NCBI GenBank assembly: GCA_963702305.1
Contig: CAVPBX010000017.1
Coordinates: 62,001 to 126,000, forward strand
Length of the DNA: 64,000 bases
Direction of reading: 5' to 3'
Source of the DNA: PALSA-693 sp963702305
GTDB lineage: Bacteria; Actinomycetota; Acidimicrobiia; Acidimicrobiales; Palsa-688
Each line of letters begins with the position of its first letter. Positions within the stretch are counted from its first letter, which is position 1. Of the stretch, positions 46,316 through 56,510 are shown in pieces. The position numbers and the translations under genes are program-made. The notes beneath the pieces were generated by a model, which saw nothing but the letters and a program-made list of their open reading frames with translations, was not told where the DNA came from and did not search any database.

Positions 46316-48108
46316 ACGGCGGCACGGGTCGGGTGGCGACCCTGTGGCAACGGGCCCGCAGCCGGCCGCTGGTCGCCGAGGGCGTGGACGACACGGCCGA
46401 GCTCCCCCTGGTGCACGCCCCGGCCGCGGCGCCCGACGGCCAGCACCTGCTCAGCTGCCGGGGGATCGACATGGCCTACGGCCCGGTTCAGATCCTGTTC
46501 GGGGTGGACTTCGACGTCACCGAGGGCGAGATCGTGGCCCTACTCGGCACCAACGGCGCCGGCAAATCCACGCTGCTGAAAGGCGTCTGCGGGTTGGTGC
46601 GCCCGACTGCCGGCCGGGTCTGGTTCCACGGTGAGGACATCACCAAGACCTCGGCGGACGTGACCGCCCGCAAGGGCATCTCGCTCATGCCTGGCGGCAA
46701 GGGGATCTTCCCGACCCTGTCCGTGGCGGAGAACCTGCGGCTGGCGTCGTGGCTGATCCGCGACGACCCGGACCGGATCGAGATGGCGCGGGAGGAAGTC
46801 CTCGAGTTGTTCCCGGTCCTCGCCGAGCGCCACCAACAGATGGCCGGGAACCTCTCAGGGGGCGAACAGCAGATGCTGGCCCTGGGCTCGGCCCTGATGA
46901 CCCGCCCCCAGCTGGTGATGATCGACGAGCTGTCCCTGGGCCTGGCCCCCACCATCGTCGGCCAGCTGCTCGAGGTGGTCCGGGAGGTGCACCGGCGGGG
47001 TTCCACCATCGTCATCGTCGAACAGTCCGTCAACGTGGCCCTCCAGCTGGCCGAGCGGGCCGTCTTCATGGAAAAGGGGGAGGTCCGCTTCGAAGGGCCG
47101 GCCGCCGAGCTGCTCGAGCGGCCGGACATCCTGCGGGCCGTGTTCATCTCCGGGGCGGCCAGCCACCAGGCCGCGGTGGCGGGGCGCGACAACGGGGCCG
47201 CGACGCCGAGCCCGGGCGGGGGCTCCGGTGCGCCGGCCAGGGGGCGGCGGCGGGCCGCCGCGACCAAAGCGCCCGCGGCGCCGGCGCGCCCGCTCGTGGA
47301 CCCCGACGCCAAGCCGGTGCTGGCGTGCTACGGCGTCGTCAAGCGGTTCGGCGGGATCACCGCGGTCGACCACGTCGACCTGCACGTCCAACCGAGCGAG
47401 ATCGTCGGACTCATCGGCCACAACGGGGCCGGCAAGACCACCCTGATGGACTGCATCTCCGGGTTTCTCCCGCTGGAAGAGGGTCGGATCCGGCTCCGCG
47501 GGGTCGACGTGACGGACTGGGCGCCCAACCTGCGGGCCAAGGGCGCCATGGCGCGGTCCTTCCAGGACGCCCTCCTGTATCCGACCCTCACCGTGGCCGA
47601 GACCATCTCGGTGGCGCGGGAACGTCACCTGGCCAGCCGGGACATGCTGGCTGCCGCCCTGCAGCTGCCGGCCTCCTACGAATCCGAGCTGGCGGTGGCG
47701 GCCGTGGTGGACGAGCTCATCGAGCTCATGGGCCTCGGGGCCTTCCGCCAGAAGCTCACCGGTGAGCTGTCCACCGGTTCCCGCCGCATCGTCGACCTGG
47801 CCTGCATCCTGGCCCAGGACCCCAAGGTACTCATGCTCGACGAACCGTCCGGCGGGGTGGCCCAGAAGGAGACCGAGGCCCTTGGGCCGCTCCTCCAGCG
47901 CATCCGGGAGCGAACCGGCTGCTCCCTGTTGATCATCGAGCACGACATGCCGATGGTCAGCAGCATCTGCGATCGGCTCATCGCCCTCGAGCTCGGCGGG
48001 GTCATCGCCGAAGGGCCACCGGCCGAGGTGCTCGGCCATCCGGCGGTCATCGCCTCCTATCTCGGGACCGACGAGAAAGCCATTCAGCGCTCCGGCGCGA
48101 CCCACTGA
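46312..48108 (+). CDS. Fused branched-chain-type ABC ATPase (LivF-LivG)
   Basis: 598 residues from GTG 46312. The first nucleotide-binding domain is LivF-like: Walker A GTNGAGKST, signature LSGGEQQML, Walker B LVMIDELSLGLAP, switch His replaced by the VEQSV turn usual in LivF. The second is LivG-like: Walker A GHNGAGKTT, signature LSTGSRRIVDLA, Walker B VLMLDEPSGGVA, switch IIEHDMPMV. A linker of about 50 Ala/Pro/Gly/Arg-rich residues joins them. With the fused permease this reduces the complex to two core chains plus the binding protein. It overlaps the permease gene by GTGA. Confidence 0.93.
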   Translation: MNGGTGRVATLWQRARSRPLVAEGVDDTAELPLVHAPAAAPDGQHLLSCRGIDMAYGPVQILFGVDFDVTEGEIVALLGTNGAGKSTLLKGVCGLVRPTAGRVWFHGEDITKTSADVTARKGISLMPGGKGIFPTLSVAENLRLASWLIRDDPDRIEMAREEVLELFPVLAERHQQMAGNLSGGEQQMLALGSALMTRPQLVMIDELSLGLAPTIVGQLLEVVREVHRRGSTIVIVEQSVNVALQLAERAVFMEKGEVRFEGPAAELLERPDILRAVFISGAASHQAAVAGRDNGAATPSPGGGSGAPARGRRRAAATKAPAAPARPLVDPDAKPVLACYGVVKRFGGITAVDHVDLHVQPSEIVGLIGHNGAGKTTLMDCISGFLPLEEGRIRLRGVDVTDWAPNLRAKGAMARSFQDALLYPTLTVAETISVARERHLASRDMLAAALQLPASYESELAVAAVVDELIELMGLGAFRQKLTGELSTGSRRIVDLACILAQDPKVLMLDEPSGGVAQKETEALGPLLQRIRERTGCSLLIIEHDMPMVSSICDRLIALELGGVIAEGPPAEVLGHPAVIASYLGTDEKAIQRSGATH

Positions 48109-48136
48109 CCCGAGCGCGGCGGGTTCTCGTCGGTCC

Positions 48137-50018
48137 TCAGCGGGGCGCACCCACCGGGCCGTCCTCGGCCACCGCGGCCGGAGCGGTCCCGGCCGGTCCG
48201 GCCGGCCACACCGCGATCACGTCGGCGGGCAAGTCCACTTGACACCGCTCGCCCAGCTGCCAACGGCGTCGGCCGGACACGCGGGCCTGGAGGTCGACCC
48301 CGTCGCCGATCCGGAGCCGGACGGCAGTGGCGGCACCCAGTTCCGCGGCGTCGACGACGGTCGCCGGGTGAGCACCGTGCGGGCCGATCTCGACGTGCTC
48401 GGGATGGATGGACCACTCCACCGGTGTTCCCGGCGGCAGGTCCAACCCGATGGCGGCGATCTCGACCCCACCGGCGCGGAGCCGGCCGTTCGGCCCCGCC
48501 CGGCCCGGCAGCACGTTGGCGATCCCGAGCAGGCGGGCCACCTGGGCGGACGCCGGCCGGGCGTGCACCTCCGCCGGCGGCCCGGCCTGGGCCAAGGTTC
48601 CGTCGCAGAGGATCAGGATCTCATCGGCCAGCAAGGCCGCCTCCTCGGGATCATGGGTGACCAGCACGCTCGACAGCCCCTGCTCGCGTTGGAGGCGGCG
48701 CAACTCCCGGCGTAGCTCGTCGCGGACGGGGGCGTCGACGGCCGAGAACGGCTCGTCCAGCAGCAGCAGCCGGGGGTGGCGGGCCAGGGCCTGGGCCAGG
48801 CAGACCCGCTGGCGTTGGCCGCCGGACAACTCCCCTGGCACCCGGGCGACCAGGGCGCTCAGGTGAAAGGCGTCCAGCCAGTAGGCGGCCAGACCCGGAT
48901 CGGCATCCACGCCGAAGCAGACCTGCGACCACACGTCCAGGTGGGGCAGCAGCCCGTACCCCTGCGGCACATAGCCGATCCGGCGCCGCTCGACCGGCTC
49001 CTGCCGGACCGCGTCCGGGCCGTACCAGACGTCGCCCGCGGCGGGCCCCAGCAGGCCCGCCACGGATCGGAGCGTCAGCGACTTGCCCGAACCGGACGCT
49101 GCCCAGGATGGCCAGCCGGGCGGTACGGGCGCGGTGGGCGAGTCGGAGGTGGAAGGTCCCGACCGCCACGTCGACGTCGAAGCCGACCGCGGTGGCGGCG
49201 ATGGCCCGGGGCGCCACCGGGACGGGCAACGTCGCTGGCGACCGATGGCGGCGAGGCAGCCGGATCCGAGCCAGCGTGATCACGGCCGCCGCCACCAGCA
49301 GGGCCAAGGCCGTCGGGGCCTGGGTCGTCGGCAACCCCGAACCCGAGAACTCGGTGTAGGTGAAGACCGGCAACGACGTCGGGTGGTACGCCAGCAGCAC
49401 CGTGGCCCCGTACTCGCCGAAGGCGCGCAGCCAGGAGAGCAGCAACCCGGCCCGGATCCCACCCGCCGCCAGCGGCAGCGCCACCCGGAAGAAGCGGGCC
49501 AAGGGCCGGTGGCCCAGGGTGGCGGCCACCTCCTCGAAGCCGGGGTCGAGCGTCGCGAACGTGGAACGGGCGGCGATGATCAGGAAGGGCGCGGCCACGA
49601 ACGTCTGGGCCAGGACCACCCCGACCAGCGAGTCCGTGAGGCGCCGGTCGAAGAAGCGGCCCAGGGTGCTGTACGGCCCGACGAGGAAGATGAGCAGGAT
49701 CCCCCCCATCAACGGGGGCACGGCCAACGGCAACTGGACGGCCGCCCCCACCACCCCTGCGATCCGGCTGCGGGACCGGGCCAGCACGTACGCCAGCGGG
49801 ATCCCGAACACCGCGATCAGCAGCAGGGAGATGGAAGCGGTCAGGACCGACACCCACAGCGCCCGGTATAGGCCCGGCGCCGCGAAGCCGGTGTCGTGCG
49901 AACCGGCCAGGCGGAAGGCGAACGCGATCACCGGAACGGTGAGGTACAGCACCACCAACGCGCCCAACCAGGCCAGGGGGCTGCCCATCCAGCGGCGGGT
50001 CGGAAGGGCCAGCGGCAC
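48137..50018 (-). CDS. Fused molybdate-type ABC permease-ATPase (ModBC), frame broken near 49096
   Basis: About 626 residues after correction, GTG 50018. Residues 1-250 are a ModB/CysT-type permease: VLTASISLLLIAVFGIPLAYVLARS, LPLAVPPLMGGILLIFLVG, EVAATLGHRPLARFFRVALPLAAGGIRAGLLLSWLRAFGEYGATVLL. The ATPase continues in frame (FDVDVAVGTFHLRL...LAILG), then the P-loop SGSGKS appears one base out, so one extra base lies at about 49095-49097. Next come the signature LSGGQRQRV, Walker B LLLLDEPFSAVD and a C-terminal TOBE-like domain. No ModA binding protein is adjacent. Substrate molybdate, tungstate or sulfate is inferred from family resemblance. Confidence 0.85.
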
Positions 50019-50097
50019 GATACGACGGTAGTTCAGGGCTGTCTACCGGGACCCGCCGCCGGAGCCGGGTCCCCGGGGCCGGGGAGGGCCGTGGGCG

Positions 50098-51605
50098 CTA
50101 GCTTCCGGCCGGCAGGGGCTCGGGAGACGCGCTCGGGGCGCCGGCGCCTCCCGCCGCGCCGGGCGCTCCCGGTCCCGCTCCCGCCGCAGGGCGCCGGCGG
50201 CGGGGGACGATGGTGCTGGCGGCGTCGGCGTCGCGCACCGTGAGGGCCGCCACGGCGGCCAGGAGGGCCAGGCCGGCGGCGAACAGGAAGGCGACGTGGT
50301 ACGCCGTCAGGTGGGGCAGCACCCGGCCGGCGACCACGCGCACCGGCCCGACGGTGGCCACCACGGTGCTGAGCACGGCCACCCCGACTGCGGAGCCGAG
50401 TTGGCGTTGGGCGTTGAAGAGGGTGGAGGCCCGCCCGGTGGCCTCCGGGGAGATGGTGGCGAACCCGGCGGCCTGGGACGGCACGAAGACGTGCGCCATG
50501 GCGTAACCGCAGATGAACATGACCACCCGGACCCACCACAGGTTGGTTCCCGCTCCGAACAGGGCCAGCAGGGAAAGGGACGCCGCCAGCAAGAGGAGCC
50601 CACCGAACATGATCCGGCGGGGCCCGAAGTTCGGGTAGAGAAACCTGGTGATCACCTGGGCGCCGGCCATGACGCCCAGCGCCTCCGGAAAGGTGTTGAG
50701 CCCGGACTGCAGCGCGGTCAGGCCCAGGCCATCCTGGAAGAACAGGGCCACCAAGAACAGCATGCCGATGAACGCCGCCGAGCCCAGGGCCAGGACCACG
50801 TTGGTGCTGCGGAACAGCCGGTCGGAATACAGGCGGATGTCGATGATCGGATACGTGAGGCGCAATTCCACCACCACCAGGGCGATCAACAGCACGGCTC
50901 CCGCGGTGATGGTGCTGACGATGGTCGCGGAGCCCCAACCGTGGAACGGACCTTCCGAGATGCCGTACATGAGCAGGCCCAGACCGATCCCGGCCAGCGC
51001 GAACCCGGCCAGGTCAAACGGGCCGGGCGCGCTTGCACCGGTCCGGCCAGGAAGATCAGACCGAAGAGCAGGGCCGCCACTCCGATCGGGACGTTGACGT
51101 AGAAGACCCAGCGCCAGGAGACGTCGGTGACGAACAGGCCCCCGAGCACCGGGCCCAGGGCCGGGGCCATGGCGGTGGGGATCACCAGGATGCTCGATGC
51201 CCGCACCCGCTCAGCCGGCGGGAAGGTCCGGTAGAGCAGCGCCATGCCGACCGGGACCATCAGCCCGCCGCCGACGCCCTGGAGAACGCGGAACGCGACC
51301 AGCTGCCCGAGGCTGGCGGCCGCCCCGCACAGGGCGGACGCCCCGGTGAAGATCACGATCGAAGTCAGCAACACCCGCCGGCCGCCGAAGCGGTCGCCCA
51401 GCCAACCGGACGCCGGGATGAACACCGCCAGGCTGACGAGATAGCCGATGGCGACGGTGTCGACCGAGTCCGGCCGGACGTGAAACTGGCGGCCGATCGT
51501 CGGCAGGGCCACGTTGACGATGGTGACGTCCATGATGTTCATGAACATCGCGGCCACGAAGACGACGCTGACCGCCACCTTCTGGTTCATCTGTCGGCTG
51601 GGCAC
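50098..51605 (-). CDS. EmrB/QacA-type MFS drug exporter (14 TM), frame broken near 51040
   Basis: About 502 residues after correction. N-terminal half: MFMNIMDVTIVNVALPTIGRQF (DHA2 motif D1-like), GYLVSLAVFIPASGWLGDRFGGRRVLL (motif A), FRVLQGVGGGLMVPVGMALL, PALGPVLGGLFVTDVSWRWVFYVNVPIG (motif C, proline-rich). C-terminal half from LMYGISEGPFHGW on holds the remaining helices and a basic/Pro/Ala tail. One base appears lost near 51038-51045. It is predicted to export drugs or lipophilic ions by proton antiport. GTG 51605 has GGAG upstream; ATG 51590 is an alternative. Confidence 0.87.
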
Positions 51606-51696
51606 GACCACGGACTCCGAACGCGTTTTGGCGAGACCGCAGTCTCCCCCGAACAAAGGTGAGGCTACCTAAGGATCGCGGGATACCGGCGACGAG

Positions 51697-52800
51697 TTAC
51701 GGCGCCACGCTCATATAGTCCTTGAAGCCGGTCGGATCGTGGCGGCCGACGGTGGCGTGCTCGAACAGGCCGAATCCCTCGGCCCCGTCGCAGTCGGCCC
51801 GGGCGGCGTGGTCGACGACCCCAAACGGCACCCGGCCGGCGACCGCCGGATCCGTCAGGTCGTAGACGGCAGCGTCCACCCAGTCCCGGCCCCGCCACTG
51901 CCCGTGCGCCCAGTCGGGATCGCCGCCGTAGCCGGCCCCGATGTGCAGGGCCACCCCGGTGAGGGTTTCCACCTCGATGGTGACGGGCTGGCGGTCGGCG
52001 CTGCGCAGGTGCAGCACGGCCCGTTCGGGATGCCGGGTGCCCGAGCGGTAGGCGATGTCGACTTCCGGCCAGCCCAGTTGCTCGTGGCGGCCGTCGGCCC
52101 ACACCCGGCTGGCGGCGTTGACCGTGCGGGTCCCGTCGGGGTCCTCCTGCACGATGACGATGACGGCGAAGTCGTCGAACCGGAGCGGGACGTACAGCCA
52201 CCAGAAGCCCTCGCGGGGCTCGTCGGCGGACCGGCCCGGCGGTTCGCTCTCGCCCACCGGCCGGATCCCCCACGACCGGTCCCGGCACCCCACCCAACGG
52301 TCGGGGCTGACCGCCAGGTCCGTGCCGTCGACAGTAAGCGTCCCTGACCAGGTCCCGACCTGGGCGAAGCGCCGGCCGTCGATGATGACCCGGTTGTCGT
52401 GGTGCAGCAGGTGGTGGGGCTCGTCGATGCACGCAAAAGACCCCTCCCACAGGAGGTCGAACGCCACCCCCCGATCGGGCGTGTCGCAGACGAGTCGCAC
52501 CCGGGACAGCGGCTCGACCACCTCGACCCGGTACGGTCCCACCCGGGCGTCGAGGCCGCGGTCGCCGAGGGCGTCCGAGCAGCGGACCGCCCACTGGCGG
52601 TCACCACGTCGCACGGTGGCGTAGGCGTCGATCACCCCCAGGTTCGGGTACACCCCGAGTCCGGTGACGAGGAACAGGTCGCCCGTGCGGTCCTGGGCGT
52701 TGAAGTAGCAGCGGTCGTAGAAGTTGCGGTCGCTGCTGCCGACGTAACGCATCGACAGGGGCAGCTGGTGGACGGGATACTCGTCGAGCGGGACGGGCAC
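51697..52800 (-). CDS. DUF7064/7065-like (AttH/CrtC-related) protein
   Basis: 367 residues. Segments RNFYDRCYFNAQDRTGDLFLVTGLGVYPNLGVIDAYATV and SPDRWVGCRDRSWGIRPVG resemble the two-lipocalin AttH/CrtC hydroxyneurosporene-synthase-like group, now mostly under DUF7064/7065. The DRSWGIR motif is the main cue. Actinobacterial relatives often sit in steroid or terpenoid catabolic loci next to APH-fold phosphotransferases, exactly as here. Enzymatic role unknown. ATG 52800 follows AGGAGG and lies 8 bp after the phosphotransferase gene, so the two are co-expressed. Confidence 0.75.
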   Translation of the reverse strand: MPVPLDEYPVHQLPLSMRYVGSSDRNFYDRCYFNAQDRTGDLFLVTGLGVYPNLGVIDAYATVRRGDRQWAVRCSDALGDRGLDARVGPYRVEVVEPLSRVRLVCDTPDRGVAFDLLWEGSFACIDEPHHLLHHDNRVIIDGRRFAQVGTWSGTLTVDGTDLAVSPDRWVGCRDRSWGIRPVGESEPPGRSADEPREGFWWLYVPLRFDDFAVIVIVQEDPDGTRTVNAASRVWADGRHEQLGWPEVDIAYRSGTRHPERAVLHLRSADRQPVTIEVETLTGVALHIGAGYGGDPDWAHGQWRGRDWVDAAVYDLTDPAVAGRVPFGVVDHAARADCDGAEGFGLFEHATVGRHDPTGFKDYMSVAP

Positions 52801-52808
52801 GGAACCTC

Positions 52809-53945
52809 CTAGGTGGCGATCATGGCGGCGAGGGTGGGGCCGTTCATCAATAGCTCATCGGCGTCGGCGGGCTGCGGTCGGTCGCCGAAATGCACCTGGC
52901 GTTGCCCGGTCCGCAGGAACACGATGGCCAACTGCAGGCAGGAGTAGGTGACATACCAGTCGAGGTCGCGCGGCGAGCGCCCGGTCAGGCCCTCGTAGGT
53001 GGCGGCCGCGTCCTCCGGGCGCAGGAAGGCCGGCATGCCCGGCAACCCAAACTGGGCCGCCAGGTCCTCGAACATGCGGTGGGCGTACAGCATCCAGGCC
53101 AGATCGAGCTCGGCCGGTCCGAGGCCGGCCATCTCCCAGTCGAGGACCCCCACCGGCTGAAAGTCCCGGTACAGCACGTTCCCGATGCGCGAGTCCCCCC
53201 AGTTGAAGACCGTGGGACTCTCGTGGCCGGGCCAATGCTCCTCCAACCAGGCGAACCCTTTTTCCACCAACGACGACCGGCCGCACTCGTTGGCCGCGAA
53301 CTGGTACCACGCCCATCGGCCGGCGACGTGGCGCCGCAGAACGGTGTCACCGGCGAAGCGGCCGTCGAGATGGGCGAAGCGGGCCTCCGGCCGCTCGATG
53401 GCGTGCAGGCGGGCCAGCACCTCGATGCTCGTCGCCTGCAGGCGGGCCTGCTGCGCGGGCGTGGCCCGGAACAGCCAGTTGTCCCCGAAGGTGTAGGGCA
53501 TCACGTCCGGCGGCACCTCGCCGTCGATGCGGCCCATGACGAAGTACGGCGACCCGATCACGCCGGCGTCCGGCTCGCACCACCACAAGGTCGGGACCGG
53601 CACGTCGGTGAGGGCGGCCACCGCCCCGATGGTGCGGAACTGGCCCGGCAAGTCATAGCTGGGAAAGACCGGCACGTCCGCCAGGTCGGGCGCCACCCGG
53701 GCGACCAGCCGTTCGCGACGGGCCCGACCGGCCTCCTCCCAGCTCACGTCGAACAACAAGGTCTCACTGGACATGCCGGTCGCCGAGGTGCCGGCCAGTT
53801 CGCCCACGGCGTGGTGGGTGCCGGCCGGCACGTGGGCGGCCACCGCCGGCAGCAGCGCGGCCCGCACCGCTTCGAGGTCCCGGCTGGACCGCTTCATGTC
53901 GCCGGTCGACGGCGCGGCCGGCGTTGCGCTGTCGGTGTCGTCCAT
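52809..53945 (-). CDS. APH-fold phosphotransferase family protein
   Basis: 378 residues. Kinase-like aminoglycoside/choline phosphotransferase fold: nucleotide-lobe segment SETLLFDVSWEEAGRARRERLVARV, catalytic loop VFNWGDSRIGNVLY (Trp in place of the usual His of HGD, Asp and Asn kept), and metal Asp in VGVLDWEMAGLGPAELDLAW. The WGD-R-GN variant is typical of the ACAD10-like group found in lipid and steroid catabolic regions, where it probably phosphorylates hydroxyl groups of catabolites rather than antibiotics; that role is inferred. ATG 53945 is preferred over an upstream start at 53987. Confidence 0.87.
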   Translation of the reverse strand: MDDTDSATPAAPSTGDMKRSSRDLEAVRAALLPAVAAHVPAGTHHAVGELAGTSATGMSSETLLFDVSWEEAGRARRERLVARVAPDLADVPVFPSYDLPGQFRTIGAVAALTDVPVPTLWWCEPDAGVIGSPYFVMGRIDGEVPPDVMPYTFGDNWLFRATPAQQARLQATSIEVLARLHAIERPEARFAHLDGRFAGDTVLRRHVAGRWAWYQFAANECGRSSLVEKGFAWLEEHWPGHESPTVFNWGDSRIGNVLYRDFQPVGVLDWEMAGLGPAELDLAWMLYAHRMFEDLAAQFGLPGMPAFLRPEDAAATYEGLTGRSPRDLDWYVTYSCLQLAIVFLRTGQRQVHFGDRPQPADADELLMNGPTLAAMIAT

Positions 53946-54044
53946 TGCTGGCCACCCCCCGGTGTCGCCTGACTGGCGGCCCGACATTACCGCCGGCTGC
54001 GCTGCCGGCCCGCCGGCCCGGCCCGGTGAGCGGGACGCGCCTGG

Positions 54045-55607
54045 CTAGCGGTCGGGGAGCAGCGAGTAGCTGGGGAAGTTGCCGTACAGCTGCTCGTCGG
54101 AACCGTCCGGCCCGTAGGTGACCGCCTGCACCAGCAGGTCGCCACCGACGAACGCGCCCTTCCAGGAATGGCCCAGGCCGCCGAAGACCTCTTCGCGGTC
54201 ACCCCGGCTGCGGGGCTTGTTGATGCCGACCTTAAAGGACTGCAGTTGCTCCGACACCCGGTCCGCGAAGTCGAGATCGTCGGTGGCGACGCTGCCGACG
54301 AGCGATCCGTTACTGGCGTTCATGGCGGCCAGCAGCTCCGACTCGGTGTCGACGATGACGACGGAGTCGATGGGCCCGAAAGGCTCGGCGTGGTGCAGCG
54401 ACCAGGCCGCCGGCGGCTGCAGCACGCAGGCCGGCGCCACGTACGCCGAGGTGTCCTGGGCGTCGAGGAAGGCCCCGTCGCCGACCGAACCGCGATAGAG
54501 CGGGATGCCGCCGCCTCGCACCGCCTCGTCCCATTGGCTGTTGAGGTCGGCCGCCTTGGTGGCGTGGATGACCGGTCCGAAGTCGAGATCGGCGAAGGGG
54601 TCGTCCGGCTTGCTCACCGCCAGCGGGTGGCCGAAGCGGATGGACTTGATGACGGGCAGGTAGGCGTCGAGGAACGTCGGAAACAGCCGGCGCTGGACCA
54701 CGTACCGGGGGTAGGCGGTGCAGCGTTGCTTGGCGTACTCGAAGCCCTTGCGCAGGTGCTGGGCCAGGAGATGCCATTGCGAGAAGTCCCAAATGCCCCA
54801 GGTGTTGAGACCTTCCTGCTCGAGCATGTGCCGGCGCCCGGTGTCCGCCAACGAGACCGCGGCCCGCCGCCCGTTGGCCCGCCCGCCGACGAAGGCCAGA
54901 GCGCCGATCCCGTCACTGCGGATCAGGGCCTCGCCCAAATGCCCCCCGACCCCCGACAGCAGCGTCACCGGGAGGCCCTCCCGGCGCATCAGGGCGTGGG
55001 CCAGGGTCAGGGTGTGGAAGCCGCCCTGGCTCGGGGTCTTGGCCACCACCGCGTTGCCGGCCAGGAGCTGCACCAGCTCGCTGTGGACCTGGACGCTCAT
55101 GGGGTAGTTCCAGCTGGCGATGTTCGACACCGGACCGGGAAGCGGGCCGCGCTCCTGGTTGGTGCCGATCTGCAGCTGGCGTTCGATCTCGCCCACGTAC
55201 CAGCGCACCCCGTCGAGGCACCGGTCCACGTCGGCGCAGGCCAGCCGCCAAGGCTTTCCGATCTCCCACACCAGCAGGAGGGCCAGCAGATCGCGATGCT
55301 CGGTCATGGCGTCGACGGCGGCGGTCACCCTGGCCCGTCGTTCGTCGAGGTCAACCTTCGCCCACGCCGTGTGCTCGGTGAGGGCATGGGCGACCGCCGC
55401 CACCGCCTCGTCGTAGTCCACCCGGGGCGGGCCCGGGATCGGCGAACCATCCACCGGGGTGACGTGATCGCCGGGCATCCCCACCCGCCGCCACTCGCCG
55501 CGAGTCAGGTTCCGCAGCCGGTCGGAATCGAACGCCTCCGGGGCCACCGACACGCAACGCCCGTAGGTCTCCCACCACGACGTGCCCGGCTTGAGGACGA
55601 ATGCCAT
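54045..55607 (-). CDS. Divergent aldehyde dehydrogenase family protein
   Basis: 520 residues, ALDH fold. Visible: cofactor motif NIASWNYPMSVQVHSELVQLLAGNAVVAKTPSQGG (Asn kept), the glutamate region LEQEGLNTWGIWD in place of the usual LELGGK, and the catalytic Cys in AKQRCTAYPRYVV. It ends with FGGLGHSWKGAFVGGDLLVQAV. Catalytic residues appear conserved although the surrounding motifs differ. It could oxidise an aldehyde or act as an acyl-CoA reductase; this is unresolved. It lies 9 bp from the SDR gene upstream on the same strand. Confidence 0.82.
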   Translation of the reverse strand: MAFVLKPGTSWWETYGRCVSVAPEAFDSDRLRNLTRGEWRRVGMPGDHVTPVDGSPIPGPPRVDYDEAVAAVAHALTEHTAWAKVDLDERRARVTAAVDAMTEHRDLLALLLVWEIGKPWRLACADVDRCLDGVRWYVGEIERQLQIGTNQERGPLPGPVSNIASWNYPMSVQVHSELVQLLAGNAVVAKTPSQGGFHTLTLAHALMRREGLPVTLLSGVGGHLGEALIRSDGIGALAFVGGRANGRRAAVSLADTGRRHMLEQEGLNTWGIWDFSQWHLLAQHLRKGFEYAKQRCTAYPRYVVQRRLFPTFLDAYLPVIKSIRFGHPLAVSKPDDPFADLDFGPVIHATKAADLNSQWDEAVRGGGIPLYRGSVGDGAFLDAQDTSAYVAPACVLQPPAAWSLHHAEPFGPIDSVVIVDTESELLAAMNASNGSLVGSVATDDLDFADRVSEQLQSFKVGINKPRSRGDREEVFGGLGHSWKGAFVGGDLLVQAVTYGPDGSDEQLYGNFPSYSLLPDR

Positions 55608-55616
55608 CCCGCGACG

Positions 55617-56510
55617 TTAGTGCCGGTTGGGGACCTCGTCGTCCGGATGGGGGAGGGGGGTGCGCGGGACCCGGCCGTCGAGGTCGGTGAAGCCGTAGGC
55701 GTCGGCCAGATCGGCCACGTCGAAGGCCCGGCCGCTCCGGGCCCTGACTTCCGGGTCGGACGCAAGGGCCACCACCGCTCGCCCGGTGAAGTGGGGGGTC
55801 TCGGCCGCGTCGAGGTCGAATTCGCCCTCGCCCGGCAGCGTCAGGACCCGCCGGCCGTCGTCACCGCGGGGGACCATCTGCAGCAGCTCGGTGTTGACCA
55901 AGCCCGGCCAGAGTGAGACTACGGCCACCCGGCTGGCTCGCAGGTCGTGCGCCATGTCCCGGGTCAGGCGGTCCACCGCCGCCTTGGCCACCCCGTACAC
56001 CGCATTGTGCATGTAGTGCACCGCCCCGGGAGAGGAGATCTGGGCGATCAGCCCCCGATCGCTTTCCAGCAGCAGCGGCGTCGCCAGCACCGCGGCCGCG
56101 TAGTGCGACCGCACGCCGATCTCGAACGTCTGGTCCCAGCCGGCGACCGGCACCTCCCAGAACGGCTTACCGAGCCAGCGGGCGGTCGCCGGCGCGTTGT
56201 AGACGTTGTTGACGAGGACGTCGAGGCGGCCGGCCTCGGCGCGGAGGCGTTCGAACAAGGCCGCGACGGCGTCGTCGTCGTGGTGGTCGCACGCCACCGG
56301 GATGCCGGTGCCACCGAGGGCGGCGATGTCTTCGGCGGTGGCCGAGACGGTTCCGGGCAGCTTTCCGGGACGGACTGTCCGGCCCGTGACATACACGGTG
56401 GCGCCGGCGGCTCCCAGCTCCAGGGCCACGCCCTTGCCGACCCCACGGCTGGCGCCCGTGACCAGCGCCACCCGGCCGGCGAGCGGCTTCGGCTTGGCAG
56501 GTCGAACCAT
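55617..56510 (-). CDS. Short-chain dehydrogenase/reductase, DHRS1-like
   Basis: 297 residues. Classical SDR motifs: cofactor TGASRGVGKG, NNVYN, catalytic Ser in AQISSPGAVHYM, Tyr/Lys in YGVAKAAVDRL, and PGLVNTELL. The C-terminal extension of about 60 residues (RAVVALASDPEVRARSGRAFDVADLADAYGFTDLDGR) is the DHRS1-like hallmark. It probably oxidises a hydroxyl of a lipid or ring intermediate with NAD(P). It starts at ATG 56510 and leads the leftward run SDR, ALDH, phosphotransferase and DUF7064-like protein. Confidence 0.92.
   Translation of the reverse strand: MVRPAKPKPLAGRVALVTGASRGVGKGVALELGAAGATVYVTGRTVRPGKLPGTVSATAEDIAALGGTGIPVACDHHDDDAVAALFERLRAEAGRLDVLVNNVYNAPATARWLGKPFWEVPVAGWDQTFEIGVRSHYAAAVLATPLLLESDRGLIAQISSPGAVHYMHNAVYGVAKAAVDRLTRDMAHDLRASRVAVVSLWPGLVNTELLQMVPRGDDGRRVLTLPGEGEFDLDAAETPHFTGRAVVALASDPEVRARSGRAFDVADLADAYGFTDLDGRVPRTPLPHPDDEVPNRH

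Noticed and set aside
52809..53945. Antibiotic-resistance aminoglycoside phosphotransferase
   Set aside because: The WGDSRIGN loop and the neighbours fit the catabolic ACAD10-like group, not known resistance enzymes.
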